DNA from: Forficula auricularia
Taxonomy: Eukaryota; Arthropoda; Insecta; Dermaptera; Forficulidae
Assembly (NCBI GenBank): GCA_024734495.1
Contig: JALMQS010000099.1
Span: 65,074,291 to 65,138,290 of the forward strand
Length of the DNA stretch: 64,000 nt
Direction of reading: 5' to 3'
Shown here: in pieces, positions 55,571 to 64,000 of the stretch
Layout of the letters: the number at the start of each line of letters is the position of its first letter
Position numbering within the stretch: position 1 is the stretch's first letter
Position numbers and translations under genes: made by a program
Notes under the pieces: generated by a model
The model's database searches: none
What the model was told of the DNA's origin: nothing
The model's input: the letters and a program-made list of their open reading frames with translations, nothing else

Positions 55571-56189
55571 CATTTTAAAAATTTAACTTTGCAATTTATT
55601 TATAGTCCAAGTTCCCAATAACTGAAAAATTTTCAACATTAACGATAACAACACCAATTTATTATTATTATTTTTTATGTTATTCTTTGTGCAATTATAG
55701 GGAACGCTATTTCTTTTAATTAATTTAATATGATTTAAAATACATTCTGAAATACACGATCTAAAAAACTCAATTCGTACGTCATATATGACCGCGGGCC
55801 GCGTGTTGGCCAGCCCTGATTAAGATAGACGTGCCTAAAACTCGTGAATTTTGGCAGTCACTCATCAAAACCTATAGGATACTTCTAGACGGCCTATAAA
55901 CTTTAAATTTTCCACACGCATAGGGCTTAGAATACAAATCAAGGGAAAAATCTGAAATTGATAAATTTTCATTTTCTTTGGTGAAATTTAGAGACTCAAA
56001 GCCATATGAAGACTACTTCCATAACTATGCTTTTCATAAAGCTACACGTATAAATAATTTATATCCTCTTAAAGCATATTTGATCATGAAAAGTTCCACT
56101 TTATGTTTTATATCAAAAAATAGAGTTCCCAGAAAATCAAAAATTTTGACACTCACTGACAAAGTCCAATTTCACAGACCCCAAAAGTA

Positions 56190-56370
56190 GTAAGTGATTT
56201 CAACAAAATAATTAATATCTCGTAAAATATAATTTTTTTCGATGTTTGCTCATATGAGCTTTTTGTAGAGTAAAAAGCCATGGCTTTGCTCAATGTTTTT
56301 CAACAGAATAGTTTTAACCGTTTTTTATATATTTCAAAAAAAAAACGCAAGAAAAAACATTTAAATTAAA
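56190..56370 (+). mobile_element. diverged family A end
   Basis: AATATCTCGTAAAATATAAT, TTTCGATGTTTGCTCATATG and AAGCCATGGCTTTGCTCAAT correspond to the second half of family A (compare 17490-17620). Both termini are lost. Confidence 0.5.
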
Positions 56371-57186
56371 ATTGGTCGAATATTGGTTCGTAATTTTTTT
56401 TTGTGTTTATTACCTCATATCTTCGCCAATTGTGAACCGATTTTGATAAAAAAAATTTGCATTGGGTTCAGTCTAGTTTCCGATTAGTCCCGTTTTTTTT
56501 TCATTGGTATTGGACCTTTTTTGATATGTTTGTCCAGGCATAACTTCTTTGTTTATTAACCGATTTTAATGATTCTTTTTTTATTTGAAAGAGGGTGCCT
56601 TAGGGGTGATCCAATATTAATTTGGTCAAGTTCTGAAGATATGATCAATGACGAATAACGTAAATCTCCAATTCTTATGACCAAATAATCGAAATTATGA
56701 TAAATAAAATCTTTTATAAAAAAATCTTAAAACATTCTTTTAAAACCCGCAAACGTTTCGAGAGAATTTCTATATTTATGAATTGAATTTTATTATCATT
56801 TTCTGATTCGTTAGCCCGACGCTTTCTCTTACGAGATGCATGAAAGGTATTATATTAAGTCACTATTAATAACATCACTAAAAAGAGAAAAATAAAAATA
56901 ATTTTTATAAAAAAATAAAACCGACTTCAGAAAAATGAAATGCAACAAATAAAAATAATAATAACTTAAAAATAAAATAAATGCACTAAAAGGTATAAAA
57001 TAATTATCTTATTTAGTTACAACTAAACGACGAAATATTAACATGAAATCACTTTATTGAAGTCGGTGCCGAAACATATACATTTTATGAATCGAATTCT
57101 ACGGACCTCTACTTAGTACCATACTAGATGAGCGAGGAGGTGTCAGCCAAAGACGGAATCACTCAAGTTCGATAAAACAATTTTGA

Positions 57187-57230
57187 TGAGACGCTTCGGC
57201 CTAAATTTTATTTGGCCATCTTCAGTCAAT
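57187..57230 (-). ncRNA. hammerhead motif with altered GAAG
   Basis: - strand: UUGA, CUGAAGA, extra U, GGCC-loop-GGCC, GAAGCGUC, UCAU. A15.1 is G, which could still wobble with U16.1. It is the partner of motif 9. Confidence 0.5.
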
Positions 57231-57346
57231 TAGGAGTTATACACAAAATGCGGTACACATATGTGATCGAACCAAGCCTTGTCAAAATTAAAATTTCTTT
57301 TAGCTTCATGCGAATTTTTAACGTGCCTGGACCCAAAAGTTTCGTG

Positions 57347-57392
57347 AATGACTGAAGATGGCCAAATAAAATTTAGGCCGAAACGTCTCATT
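57347..57392 (+). ncRNA. hammerhead ribozyme motif 9 (best supported)
   Basis: AAUGA, CUGAAGA, extra U, GGCC-loop-GGCC, GAAACGUC, UCAUU. Stem I is five Watson-Crick pairs (AAUGA/UCAUU), stem II four pairs, and stem III the two pairs A-U and C-G with no loop. The cleavage base is C. The layout equals the type I minimal hammerheads described in Penelope-like elements. Confidence 0.7.
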
Positions 57393-57949
57393 AAAGGTGT
57401 TATATTGAACCCAGTGATTCCATCTTTGGCTGATACCTCCTCCTTCATCTAGTATAGTTTCATCACAGCCACGAACTCTTACAATACTTACTTAGTACCT
57501 ACGATTGGCGGGTACCGCTCGCTTATAGGTATAGTTTGTTTGGCACCGACTCCAAAAAGGGATTTCATGTTAATATTTCGTCGTTTAGTTGTAACTAAAT
57601 AAGATAATTATTTTATACCTTTTAGTGTATTTTATTTTATTTTTAAGTTATTATTATTTTATTTGTTGCATTTACTTTTTTTGAAGTCGGTTTTATTTTT
57701 TTTATAAAAATTATTTTTCATGATAGGTTCGCTATTGAGGATCTTAAACATTTGTAAATAATGAGCTGAGATTTGGCACAAATGTGTGTATTAAAAAGCT
57801 ATATGCCACCAAGTTTCACCTTTACACTAATAAAATTAATTTAATTTTATCAAGCTAAAATGGCAATATTTCTATATATAAACATATTAATTTATATGAA
57901 TAGATATTAGCAACGACTATTTTTTGATGTGTTTCTTTGTGGAAAAAAT

Positions 57950-58280
57950 TCTTGCCTCTTGCGTCTTGCTTTTTAATTAACGTGAAAGAGCGACCAAAAG
58001 ACGTAAGAGAAGCCCCGGTTGGCTTTCATTGGTCGCAAATAAAAGAGGCGCCTTTGAGCTGCTTGATTAAACCTTGAGTAAACTTGAGATTCCTATGTAA
58101 GACATGATCCGGGAACATAAATCAAAGACACTCCCGAACACACGCACACACACAGCCAGCCATTAGCCAGACACCCACTCACACACAGACAGCCATCTGC
58201 AGAGACTAGAGAGAACACGCAGATTAACTTATGAATAAGAAATGCGCAGAGACTCGTAAAAGATCATCTTTAATCCCCTT
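57950..58280. promoter_or_regulatory. GC-balanced unique block, possible regulatory element
   Basis: Includes GCTTTCATTGGTCGCAAATA (CCAAT-type), GCGCCTTTGAGCTGC, ACCTTGAGTAAACTTGAGAT and a CA/CCAGCC-rich tract. No frame of note. Confidence 0.35.
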
Positions 58281-58712
58281 GATCAAATACAGCAACATGA
58301 TTTTTTTATTAATTTAGTTGCTTTTTTTGGACTTGTATGGGAAATTAATTTCTATCCTTGGCTAGGAAATTGTTTAAGAATTTCTAATATTGTAGATTTA
58401 GTAAATGTATGCGAAATATATATACATATATATTATATATTTTAAAAAATACGATCCTTAGAAATCGTATATATAGCAAGAAGATATTTGCTTAATGTTT
58501 GTCTCTTCCGGCGAATTCATCAAATTAATTTTTTTTCTCTCCCTCGTTGATATGTATAACTAAGAAAAATGAGAGGAATATAAATGAAATCAAATGAATG
58601 AACAGATATAAAAATATACATAATTGATCTTTTTCTCTGTACGTACATTTCAATCAATCAAAGCTATTATTTATTATAGTTAAATTTGATTTATTTATTT
58701 TGATTACTATTT

Positions 58713-59576
58713 TTACTTTACCTTACAGGGTATGGTCAAGTATTGTAATCGTGCATGAAAAAAATAGTTTTTTTCCTTCTTTTTTTCGAAATATCTCAAA
58801 AACATCTGGAACTATTTTGATAAAAAAATTGAGCGAAACCATGTCATTTCGCTCTACAAAATAGCTCTAATAAGTGAACATCGAAAAAATTATATTTTTT
58901 GAGATAATAATTATTTTGTCAAAATGTCTGTTAGTTAGTCTGGATTGTCTGTCCGTTAGTCTGTGCGTTACCAAAATATTTTGGACCAGCTAGCTCAAAA
59001 ACTAGAGTGAATATCGAAACCAAATTTCACACGTAGTTTTGGTCCATTGAGATTAAGAGCTGATTAGATTTTGGTGCATATCGACCCAAAATTAAGGGGA
59101 GTGGAGGGGGAGCTAAAAATTAAAAATCTAGGCCATTTGAGCAAACTCAACCAAATTTTGTATACATAATCAGTGGACCCCCAGAAGTCTAAAAATGCAA
59201 AAACTAACCGCCCAAAATGGGGAGGGGGGTCAAAAAATGAAAATCTTGACCATTTACCAAACTCAACCAAATTTTGTATACATAATCAGTGGACCCCCAG
59301 AAGTCTAAAAGTGAAAAAAACTAACCGCCCAAAATGGGGTGGGGGGGGGGGTGTATGGTCAAAAAATGAAAATATAGGCTCTTGTACCAAACTCAACCAA
59401 ATTTTGTATACATAATCATTGGGACCCCAGGAGTCTAAAAATGCAAAAACTAACCCTCCCCCTACATGAATATAAATAATTTTATTAAATATTAAATATA
59501 AGGGAGGAGACCAGGTTGTATGGTAAAGTCAAGTGGATGGCCACACCAGAACACGTCAGCTTATTTACCTTCACTT
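58713..59576 (-). mobile_element. family A element, copy 8 (longest)
   Basis: Starts ACTTTACCTTACAGGGTATG and ends GTAAAGTCAAGTGGATGGCC then ACACGTCAGCTTATTTACC. It contains three and a half tandem units of about 120 bp (59115-59470), each with CAACCAAATTTTGTATACAT and a G-rich run. The open frames through these units are by-products of the repeat. Confidence 0.75.
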
Positions 59577-60035
59577 ATATCTGGCGCATTCCACGCCAAA
59601 TCGGACGGTTTGAAAAATTGTAATTATTAATATTATTCATTTTTAGTATCTATCAAAAAACTATTTCTGGTAAATTTTGAAATTTTTTTGATCACCGGTT
59701 TAAAAGAAATCGAATTTCGGGTTTTCACTCATAACTTCTTCAAAAATGGTCCAAATTCAATTTTTTTTTTTTGAAATTTTTTTTTTTTTAAATACTTTTA
59801 GAAAAAATACTAATAATTTAAAGAGTTTCTATATGCGATTTTTGAGTTTGAAAATTGTAATCTTGTTTTTGAAACTGTATGTACTCTTCGATTTTTTGAT
59901 AATTTTTTTATTTTAAACTTCTATTCATTCTACAAATTTTAAGACTGGGTTGATATTGTTGCTATGATAATTACTATTTTTTTTTCGATTTTTGATTTAG
60001 ATTTTCTTCCACCAAACTAAAATACTAATTATTTT

Positions 60036-60790
60036 TAACCGACTTCAAAAAAGGAGGAGGTTCTCAATTCGACAGATTTTTTTTTTTTTTTTTGTGTTTA
60101 TGTTACCTGATATCTTCGCCAATTGTGAACAGATTTTGATGATTTTTTTGCATTGGGTTCAGTATAGTTTCCGATTGGTCCCGTTTTTTTCTTTGGTGTT
60201 GGGCCTTTTTTGTTATGTTTGTTCAGGAATAACTTCTTTGTTTATGAAACGATTTTAATGATTTTTTCTGCGTTTGGATCAGTATAGCTTCAAGATATTT
60301 ATTTATTTATTTATTTTATGTTCAACGAGAACTTTTTGCCACGTGGACCGATTTCGATCATTGATTTTTTATTGGTAAGGGGGTACCTTAGGGGTGGTCC
60401 CATATTGATTTAGTCAAGTTTTGATTATAGGATCAATGACAAAATAACGTAAATCTCCAATTCTTATGACCAAATAATCGAAATTATAATAAATAAAATC
60501 TTTTATAAAAAAAATAAAACGAAATAATATATAATAATATAATAAAATAAAACGTAATAAATAAAAATAAACGACGAAATATTAACATGAAATCACTTTT
60601 GGAAGTCGGTGCCAAACAAACTACATAAGCGAGCGTACCCGCCTATAACGAAGGTACTAAGTAAGGTCCGTAGAATTCGATTCATAAAATGTATATGTTT
60701 GGCACCGACTTCAAAAAGTGATTTCATGTAAATATTTCGTCGTTTAGTTGTAACTAAATTTGATAATTATTTTATACCTTTTAGTTCATT
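60036..60790 (-). mobile_element. family B element, copy 4, internally rearranged
   Basis: Begins AACCGACTTCAAAAAAGGAG, contains ATCTTCGCCAATTGTGAACA, and ends in a TTTTATACCTTTTAGTTCAT-type sequence. The left hairpin arm is cut short to AATAAACGACGAAATATTAA. It lacks the ACGCTTTCTCTTACGAG module. Confidence 0.65.
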
Positions 60791-60873
60791 TTATAATACC
60801 TGTTAACCACAAAAATCAATTCAAAATAACTAAAAAAAGAGAACTCAATACCAAAAAAAGATTTAATCCAGGG

Positions 60874-61130
60874 TTGTCCAACCCACTATAAAGTTCCAAT
60901 AAAATTTCTTAAAACATTGAGATTTATATTATGTAGATACTGGAAAATACACACAAATTTGGTCTGATAATTTTGTTCTCTACTTAAATAAGAAACCTGA
61001 AAATCTACTGAGAAGCTTTCGAAAAATAAAAGTGCTAATTTTAAATTTTGAATCTGGATATAGATTTCAAGATTTTCGAAAAAATGATCAACATTTTGGT
61101 CTATTTTTCGAATCCATTTTTATTAGAAAA
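60874..61130. mobile_element. partial hAT element related to 45608
   Basis: CCAGGGTTGTCCAACCC begins it, then AAATCTACTGAGAAGCTTTC and ATTTTAAATTTTGAAT. The order of blocks matches 45608-45870. The right end is absent. Confidence 0.55.
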
Positions 61131-61224
61131 TTTTCTGTTTGCAAACTCTCTGATTGAATCTTCTAGAACAACAATCACTGATCTAAATTTGAATATTTTC
61201 TCTTTATTTTTCTTCAATTGCCAT

Positions 61225-61413
61225 ACTCGATTCCGAGCGTCGGCGATTACAATGGAGAGGATACTCTCCATTGTAATTTTTCCAGAGGGGTGGTTTTCCA
61301 TTGCCTTCCCCTGAAGGAATCAGATTATAGCCGATCAAATATTTACAGTGCGTCTGGATTGAACCTTCATTAGCTTGATTAGAAGGCTTGCTCTTTGACC
61401 ACTCGGCCATACC
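61225..61413 (-). mobile_element. tRNA-derived SINE (type 2)
   Basis: The - strand head begins GGTATGGCCGAGTGGTCAAA, with A-box TGGCCGAGTGGTC (61397-61409) and B-box GGTTCAATCC (61356-61365). The body contains GGAAGGCAATGGAAAACCAC and a perfect palindrome with 14-bp arms (61246-61277; ATTACAATGGAGAG and its mirror). No poly(A) or target duplication could be fixed. Confidence 0.65.
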
Positions 61414-61439
61414 TTTTTAAATTTTTTAATTTGAATTTT

Positions 61440-61545
61440 GTGACATCTCAATTTTTAAGATCCTTAGGCCCCCCTATCACATTTTATCACAAATCTGGGA
61501 TGCCCTTCGCTTCCCCCTTACTGTGTGACGTAATTTATGGACGGC
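61440..61545. mobile_element. family E element, right half
   Basis: ATCACATTTTATCACAAATC then TGTGTGACGTAATTTATGGA and CGGCTCC at the end. The left end is missing. Confidence 0.6.
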
Positions 61546-61979
61546 TCCTTACTTTTTCTTTAAAAATAATATTTCTATTTTTTTTTTGTAAAATAACCTA
61601 ATTTCAAAACGTTATTTGTAATTAGACTAAGGTTAGGAATTAAAATGAAACTAATTTGATCTATTAATATATTTTTATTAAATCAAAGCATTTGTCCAAA
61701 CTGTCGGCCACGGTCACATTCTACATCGCATTAGAAAATTAGAATAATAAATTATGGAAATTTGAAGTGACGACATCTCAATATTTAGTGAAGGGTAGCT
61801 ACTGATTTTTACAATTTTAAAAAAATGCCTATAACTCGAAAACTAGTGATACTTTTATTAAATGTTTTTTAGGTTCTGAACCGACATAAACTGTCCTATC
61901 CCCTGTTCACAGTTTTGCGACACCCTACTGTATGTATAAAATTAGAATCAACTTAATATCACTCATATATAGTTATAGG

Positions 61980-62308
61980 TGAGGGGTGAACCGCGACCTA
62001 ATATGCTGTACATCTACTTCCACTTGAACTTCCAAATATTTCCAAGTACTTCCAATTATTCCAAGTACTTACTTCCAAATATTTCCAAGCACTTTCAAGT
62101 ATTTCCAAGTACTTCCAAATATTTTCAGGTACTTCCAAATATTTCCAAGTACTTCCAAATAATTCCAAGTACTTTCAGATATTTGCCGGAACTTCCAAAT
62201 ATTCCCAAGTACTTCCGGATATTTCCAAGTACTTCCAAATATTCCCAAGTACTTCCAAAATACTTCCAAAGAGGTGTACACTTACTTCCAATCGCGGATC
62301 ACCACTCG
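61980..62308. mobile_element. family M element, copy 4, with minisatellite
   Basis: Flanked by a perfect 8-bp duplication GTTATAGG (61972-61979 and 62309-62316). Termini are TGAGGGGTGAACCGCG and CGCGGATCACCACTCG. The interior array of TTCCAAATATTTCCAAGTAC-like units is less regular than in copy 1, with indels. The open frames on both strands reflect the repeat. Confidence 0.8.
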
Positions 62309-62319
62309 GTTATAGGTAT

Positions 62320-62390
62320 ATATGTTTATTTTCATCATGCTCAGGACAATCTCATTGATTTCTCCTTAAGAATCAACAACTCTGCTACTC
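62320..62390 (-). repeat. diverged single arm of the 39749 palindrome
   Basis: ATATGTTTATTTTCATCATG, GACAATCTCATTGATTTCTC and AATCAACAACTCTGCTACTC correspond to the palindrome and its flank. Confidence 0.5.
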
Positions 62391-62564
62391 TCAGAAAGTT
62401 AAATCATTTCAATTTAATCTAAGTAACGTTTCATTTCTTCTACCTTCCGCAGTCAGACCAATTTTATAGATTTTAAATTCCACTTGGCAACATTAATATT
62501 ACTCTAAACCTCTCTATGTGACAATGCAATACTATATATATATTCGAAAAAATATAAACTGTTC

Positions 62565-62640
62565 CGAGAACGAATCCCCACATGGGATTTAAACCTTGAG
62601 TCGGCGAATGGCTTCTAAAAGCCTGAAGCGCATATTCTCT
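62565..62640 (-). repeat. tRNA-like fragment
   Basis: The - strand has AAGGTTTAAATCCCATGTGG (B-box-like GGTTTAAATCC) and a GGCTT-TTAG-AAGCC hairpin. No A-box or acceptor stem is clear, so it is at most a decayed tRNA or SINE head. Confidence 0.3.
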
Positions 62641-63114
62641 ATCATATATAATAAAATGTAAAAAAAAAAAAAAGCTAAAGGGATGAAAATGAAAGGTCGA
62701 CGAAGTAGAGGCGATTAAAAATTCTTTTTTTCAGACTACAGTATTCCTCCATCTCTCTCGGCTAATCCATTTTAAATGAACTTATTTGATTTCTCTATAC
62801 ATTTCATGAAAGAGGAGAGTTTATATATTGAGGCAATTAAATTAGCTTTTAAATATTCTTTTTTATCTCGTTATTCTGTCTGCTGTTTCATTTTTAAACC
62901 ACCTCTACATATATATTATCTAACATTTCAACAGAAATATAATAATAAAAAAATATCCGTTAGAATCTCGCGCGGTTGAAGTGAAACCTCTTAGCTCATT
63001 TATTTAATTCAAGGATATCACTTAACTAAATAAAATAGTGCATGCGCTTAGAGAGCAGAGGCGGTAGGCTATAGAAGATTTCACTTCAAAATAAATAAAT
63101 AAATAAAAAATAAA

Positions 63115-63484
63115 ATAAGCTGACGTTTTCTGATGTTACCATCCACTTGACTTTACCATACAACCTGGCCCAAAAATTATTTATAATCATGTAGGGGGGG
63201 GGGGGGGTTAGTTTTTAGACTTTTATACTTCTGGGGTTCTACTGATTATGAATACAAAATTTGGTTGAGTTTGGTAAATGGCCAAGATTTTCATTTTTTG
63301 ACCCTACACCACCACCCCCATTTTGGGAGGTTAGTTTTTGCATTTTTAGACTTCTGGGGGTCCACTGATTATGTATACAAAATTTTGTTGAGTTTGGTAA
63401 ATGGCCAAGATTTTCGTTTTTTGACCCCCCCCCCCCTCCCACCCCTATTTTGGGAGGTTAGTTTTTGCATTTTCAGACTTCTGG
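63115..63484 (+). mobile_element. family A element, copy 9, truncated by a LINE
   Basis: Starts AAATAAGCTGACGTTTTCTG and GACTTTACCATACAACCTGG, then three tandem units each with CTGATTATGTATACAAAATT-like text and G- or C-rich runs. It ends at 63484, where reverse transcriptase sequence begins in mid unit. Confidence 0.7.
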
Positions 63485-64000
63485 AGGTCCCCAAGGTAGC
63501 ATATTCGGACCATTCCTATATTCTCTGTACACCGTGGATATTCCAACTACTGAAGATACATTTATTGCCACTTACGCCTATGATACCGCCATTCTCTCAA
63601 CAAGCACGGATCAAGGCACAGCTTCTAATAAACTGCAAGAACGACTCGACACCATTCAAAACTGGTTTAATAGATGGAGGATCCATGTTAACGAAACAAA
63701 ATCTACTCATATCACCTTCACTAATAAAAAAATAACATGTCCAACCGTCTTCCTAAACTCCAAAATCATTCCATATAGTAACTCGGCAAAGTATCTTGGA
63801 CTGCACCTCGACTCAAGACTTACATGGAAAATTCATATAAGCAAAAAAAGAAACGAACTTAATATTAAATATAAAAAATGTATTGGCTGTTAGGAAAAAA
63901 TTTACAGCTTGCTTTAAAAACAAAAGTTTTACTTTACAAGTCAATACTCAAGCCAATATGGTGGTATGGTTGTTAAATCTGGGACACAGCCAGTGAATCT
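63485..64000 (+). pseudogene. jockey-type non-LTR reverse transcriptase, 5'-truncated and broken
   Basis: The frame starts at the GPQGSIFGPFLYSLYTVDIP-type RT motif and continues to the catalytic box, which reads YAYDTAIL in place of YADDTAIL, so an active-site aspartate is lost. Then come FNRWRIHVNETKSTHITFT and KYLGLHLDSRLTWKIHI. Near 63872 a frameshift ends the first frame at TAG; the correct frame continues LALKTKVLLYKSILKPIWWY, with a TAA at 63974-63976 before IWDTASES, and runs off the window. It is an inactive copy. Confidence 0.8.

Larger units (their letters stand above)
54943..55828. mobile_element. 886-bp fold-back element with hAT-like ends and two hammerheads
   Basis: The outer ends CAGGGCTGGCCAACCCGCGG and its mirror resemble the hAT termini at 45608. 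The mirror continues past the ends (CTATCTTGAT and ATTAAGATAG). Arms of about 400 bp run to a centre near 55370. Each arm holds a hammerhead: intact at 55530 (+), degenerate at 55210 (-). Confidence 0.7.
57121..57475. mobile_element. Penelope-like fold-back inside family B hairpin
   Basis: ACTAGATGAGCGAGGAGGTG is mirrored by a TACCTCCTCCTTCATCTAGT-type end, and CAAAGACGGAATCACT by AGTGATTCCATCTTTG. The two arms carry hammerheads in opposite orientation (57187-57230 - and 57347-57392 +). Confidence 0.65.
56390..57691 (-). mobile_element. family B element, copy 3, with nested Penelope-like insertion
   Basis: Reverse orientation. It has ATCTTCGCCAATTGTGAACC near 56415, ACGCTTTCTCTTACGAGATG near 56820, and hairpin arms at 56925-57070 and 57535-57691. 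The terminal AACCGACTTC of the left end is missing. The hairpin loop is interrupted by a second fold-back (57121-57475). Confidence 0.7.

Noticed and set aside
59064..59415. Frames with NRPKWGGGSKNENLDHLP-type repeats
   Set aside because: These are translations of the tandem family A units and occur in both orientations at 59 kb and 63 kb.

Overview
This is an AT-rich, repeat-dense invertebrate nuclear sequence, most likely arthropod. The base composition, non-LTR (jockey-type) reverse transcriptase remnants, hAT, pogo and Harbinger-like DNA transposons and many fold-back elements all fit. A large-genome crustacean such as a copepod is possible, but I cannot prove species from the sequence. 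There are no bacterial genes, operons or CRISPR arrays. Two assembly gaps occur: 713 N at 27574-28286, and exactly 100 N at 51066-51165 inside a poly-C run.

Host coding content is thin. Five short, GC-richer segments on the + strand (89-201, 4309-4459, 31400-31466, 40064-40118, 40229-40269) are bounded by AG/GT splice signals, and their phases can be chained in order. They may be exons of one gene with repeat-filled introns, although the second has an in-frame TGA. On the - strand, a GC-rich, CpG-rich island at about 44.7-45.4 kb holds a plausible first coding exon (ATG at 44973, donor after 44745). Upstream of it are E-box, NRF1-like and YY1-like sites, which looks like a CpG-island promoter. 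Several GC-balanced blocks without long frames (about 8.7-9.1, 13.7-14.0, 16.2-16.6, 20.2-20.6, 22.5-23.0, 35.9-36.1, 40.7, 50.0-50.3 and 58.0-58.2 kb) stand out from the repeats and could be regulatory.

Most of the window is layered mobile DNA. Main families: (A) a 0.6-0.9 kb element ending in ACTTTACCATACA with internal tandem units; (B) a ~1 kb element with AACCGACTTCAAAAAA termini and an internal hairpin; (D) a fold-back element with a tRNA-like loop; (E) a short element with CCGTCCATAAATTACGTCA termini; (M) a GAGGGGTGAACCGCG terminal-inverted-repeat element with 8-bp target duplications, two copies of which carry a 20-bp minisatellite; hAT, pogo-like and Harbinger-like elements; and two tRNA-derived SINEs. 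Nesting with target duplications lets insertion order be read at several sites.

The most striking system is a set of hammerhead-ribozyme motifs of the kind known from Penelope-like retroelements. At least nine have a conserved core (CUGANGA, one extra nucleotide, stem II, GAAA, a two-base-pair stem III, then UH with H not G), and more are degenerate. Many sit as inverted pairs in fold-back remnants at 41.4-41.9, 43.9-44.5, 53.8-54.6, 54.9-55.8 and 57.1-57.5 kb. A few loci show a paired U3/A8 change in place of C3/G8. Also notable are a ~2.27 kb near-identical segment on both sides of the first gap (tandem duplication or two haplotypes joined) and a palindromic RFX-type X-box that is perfect in only one of those copies.
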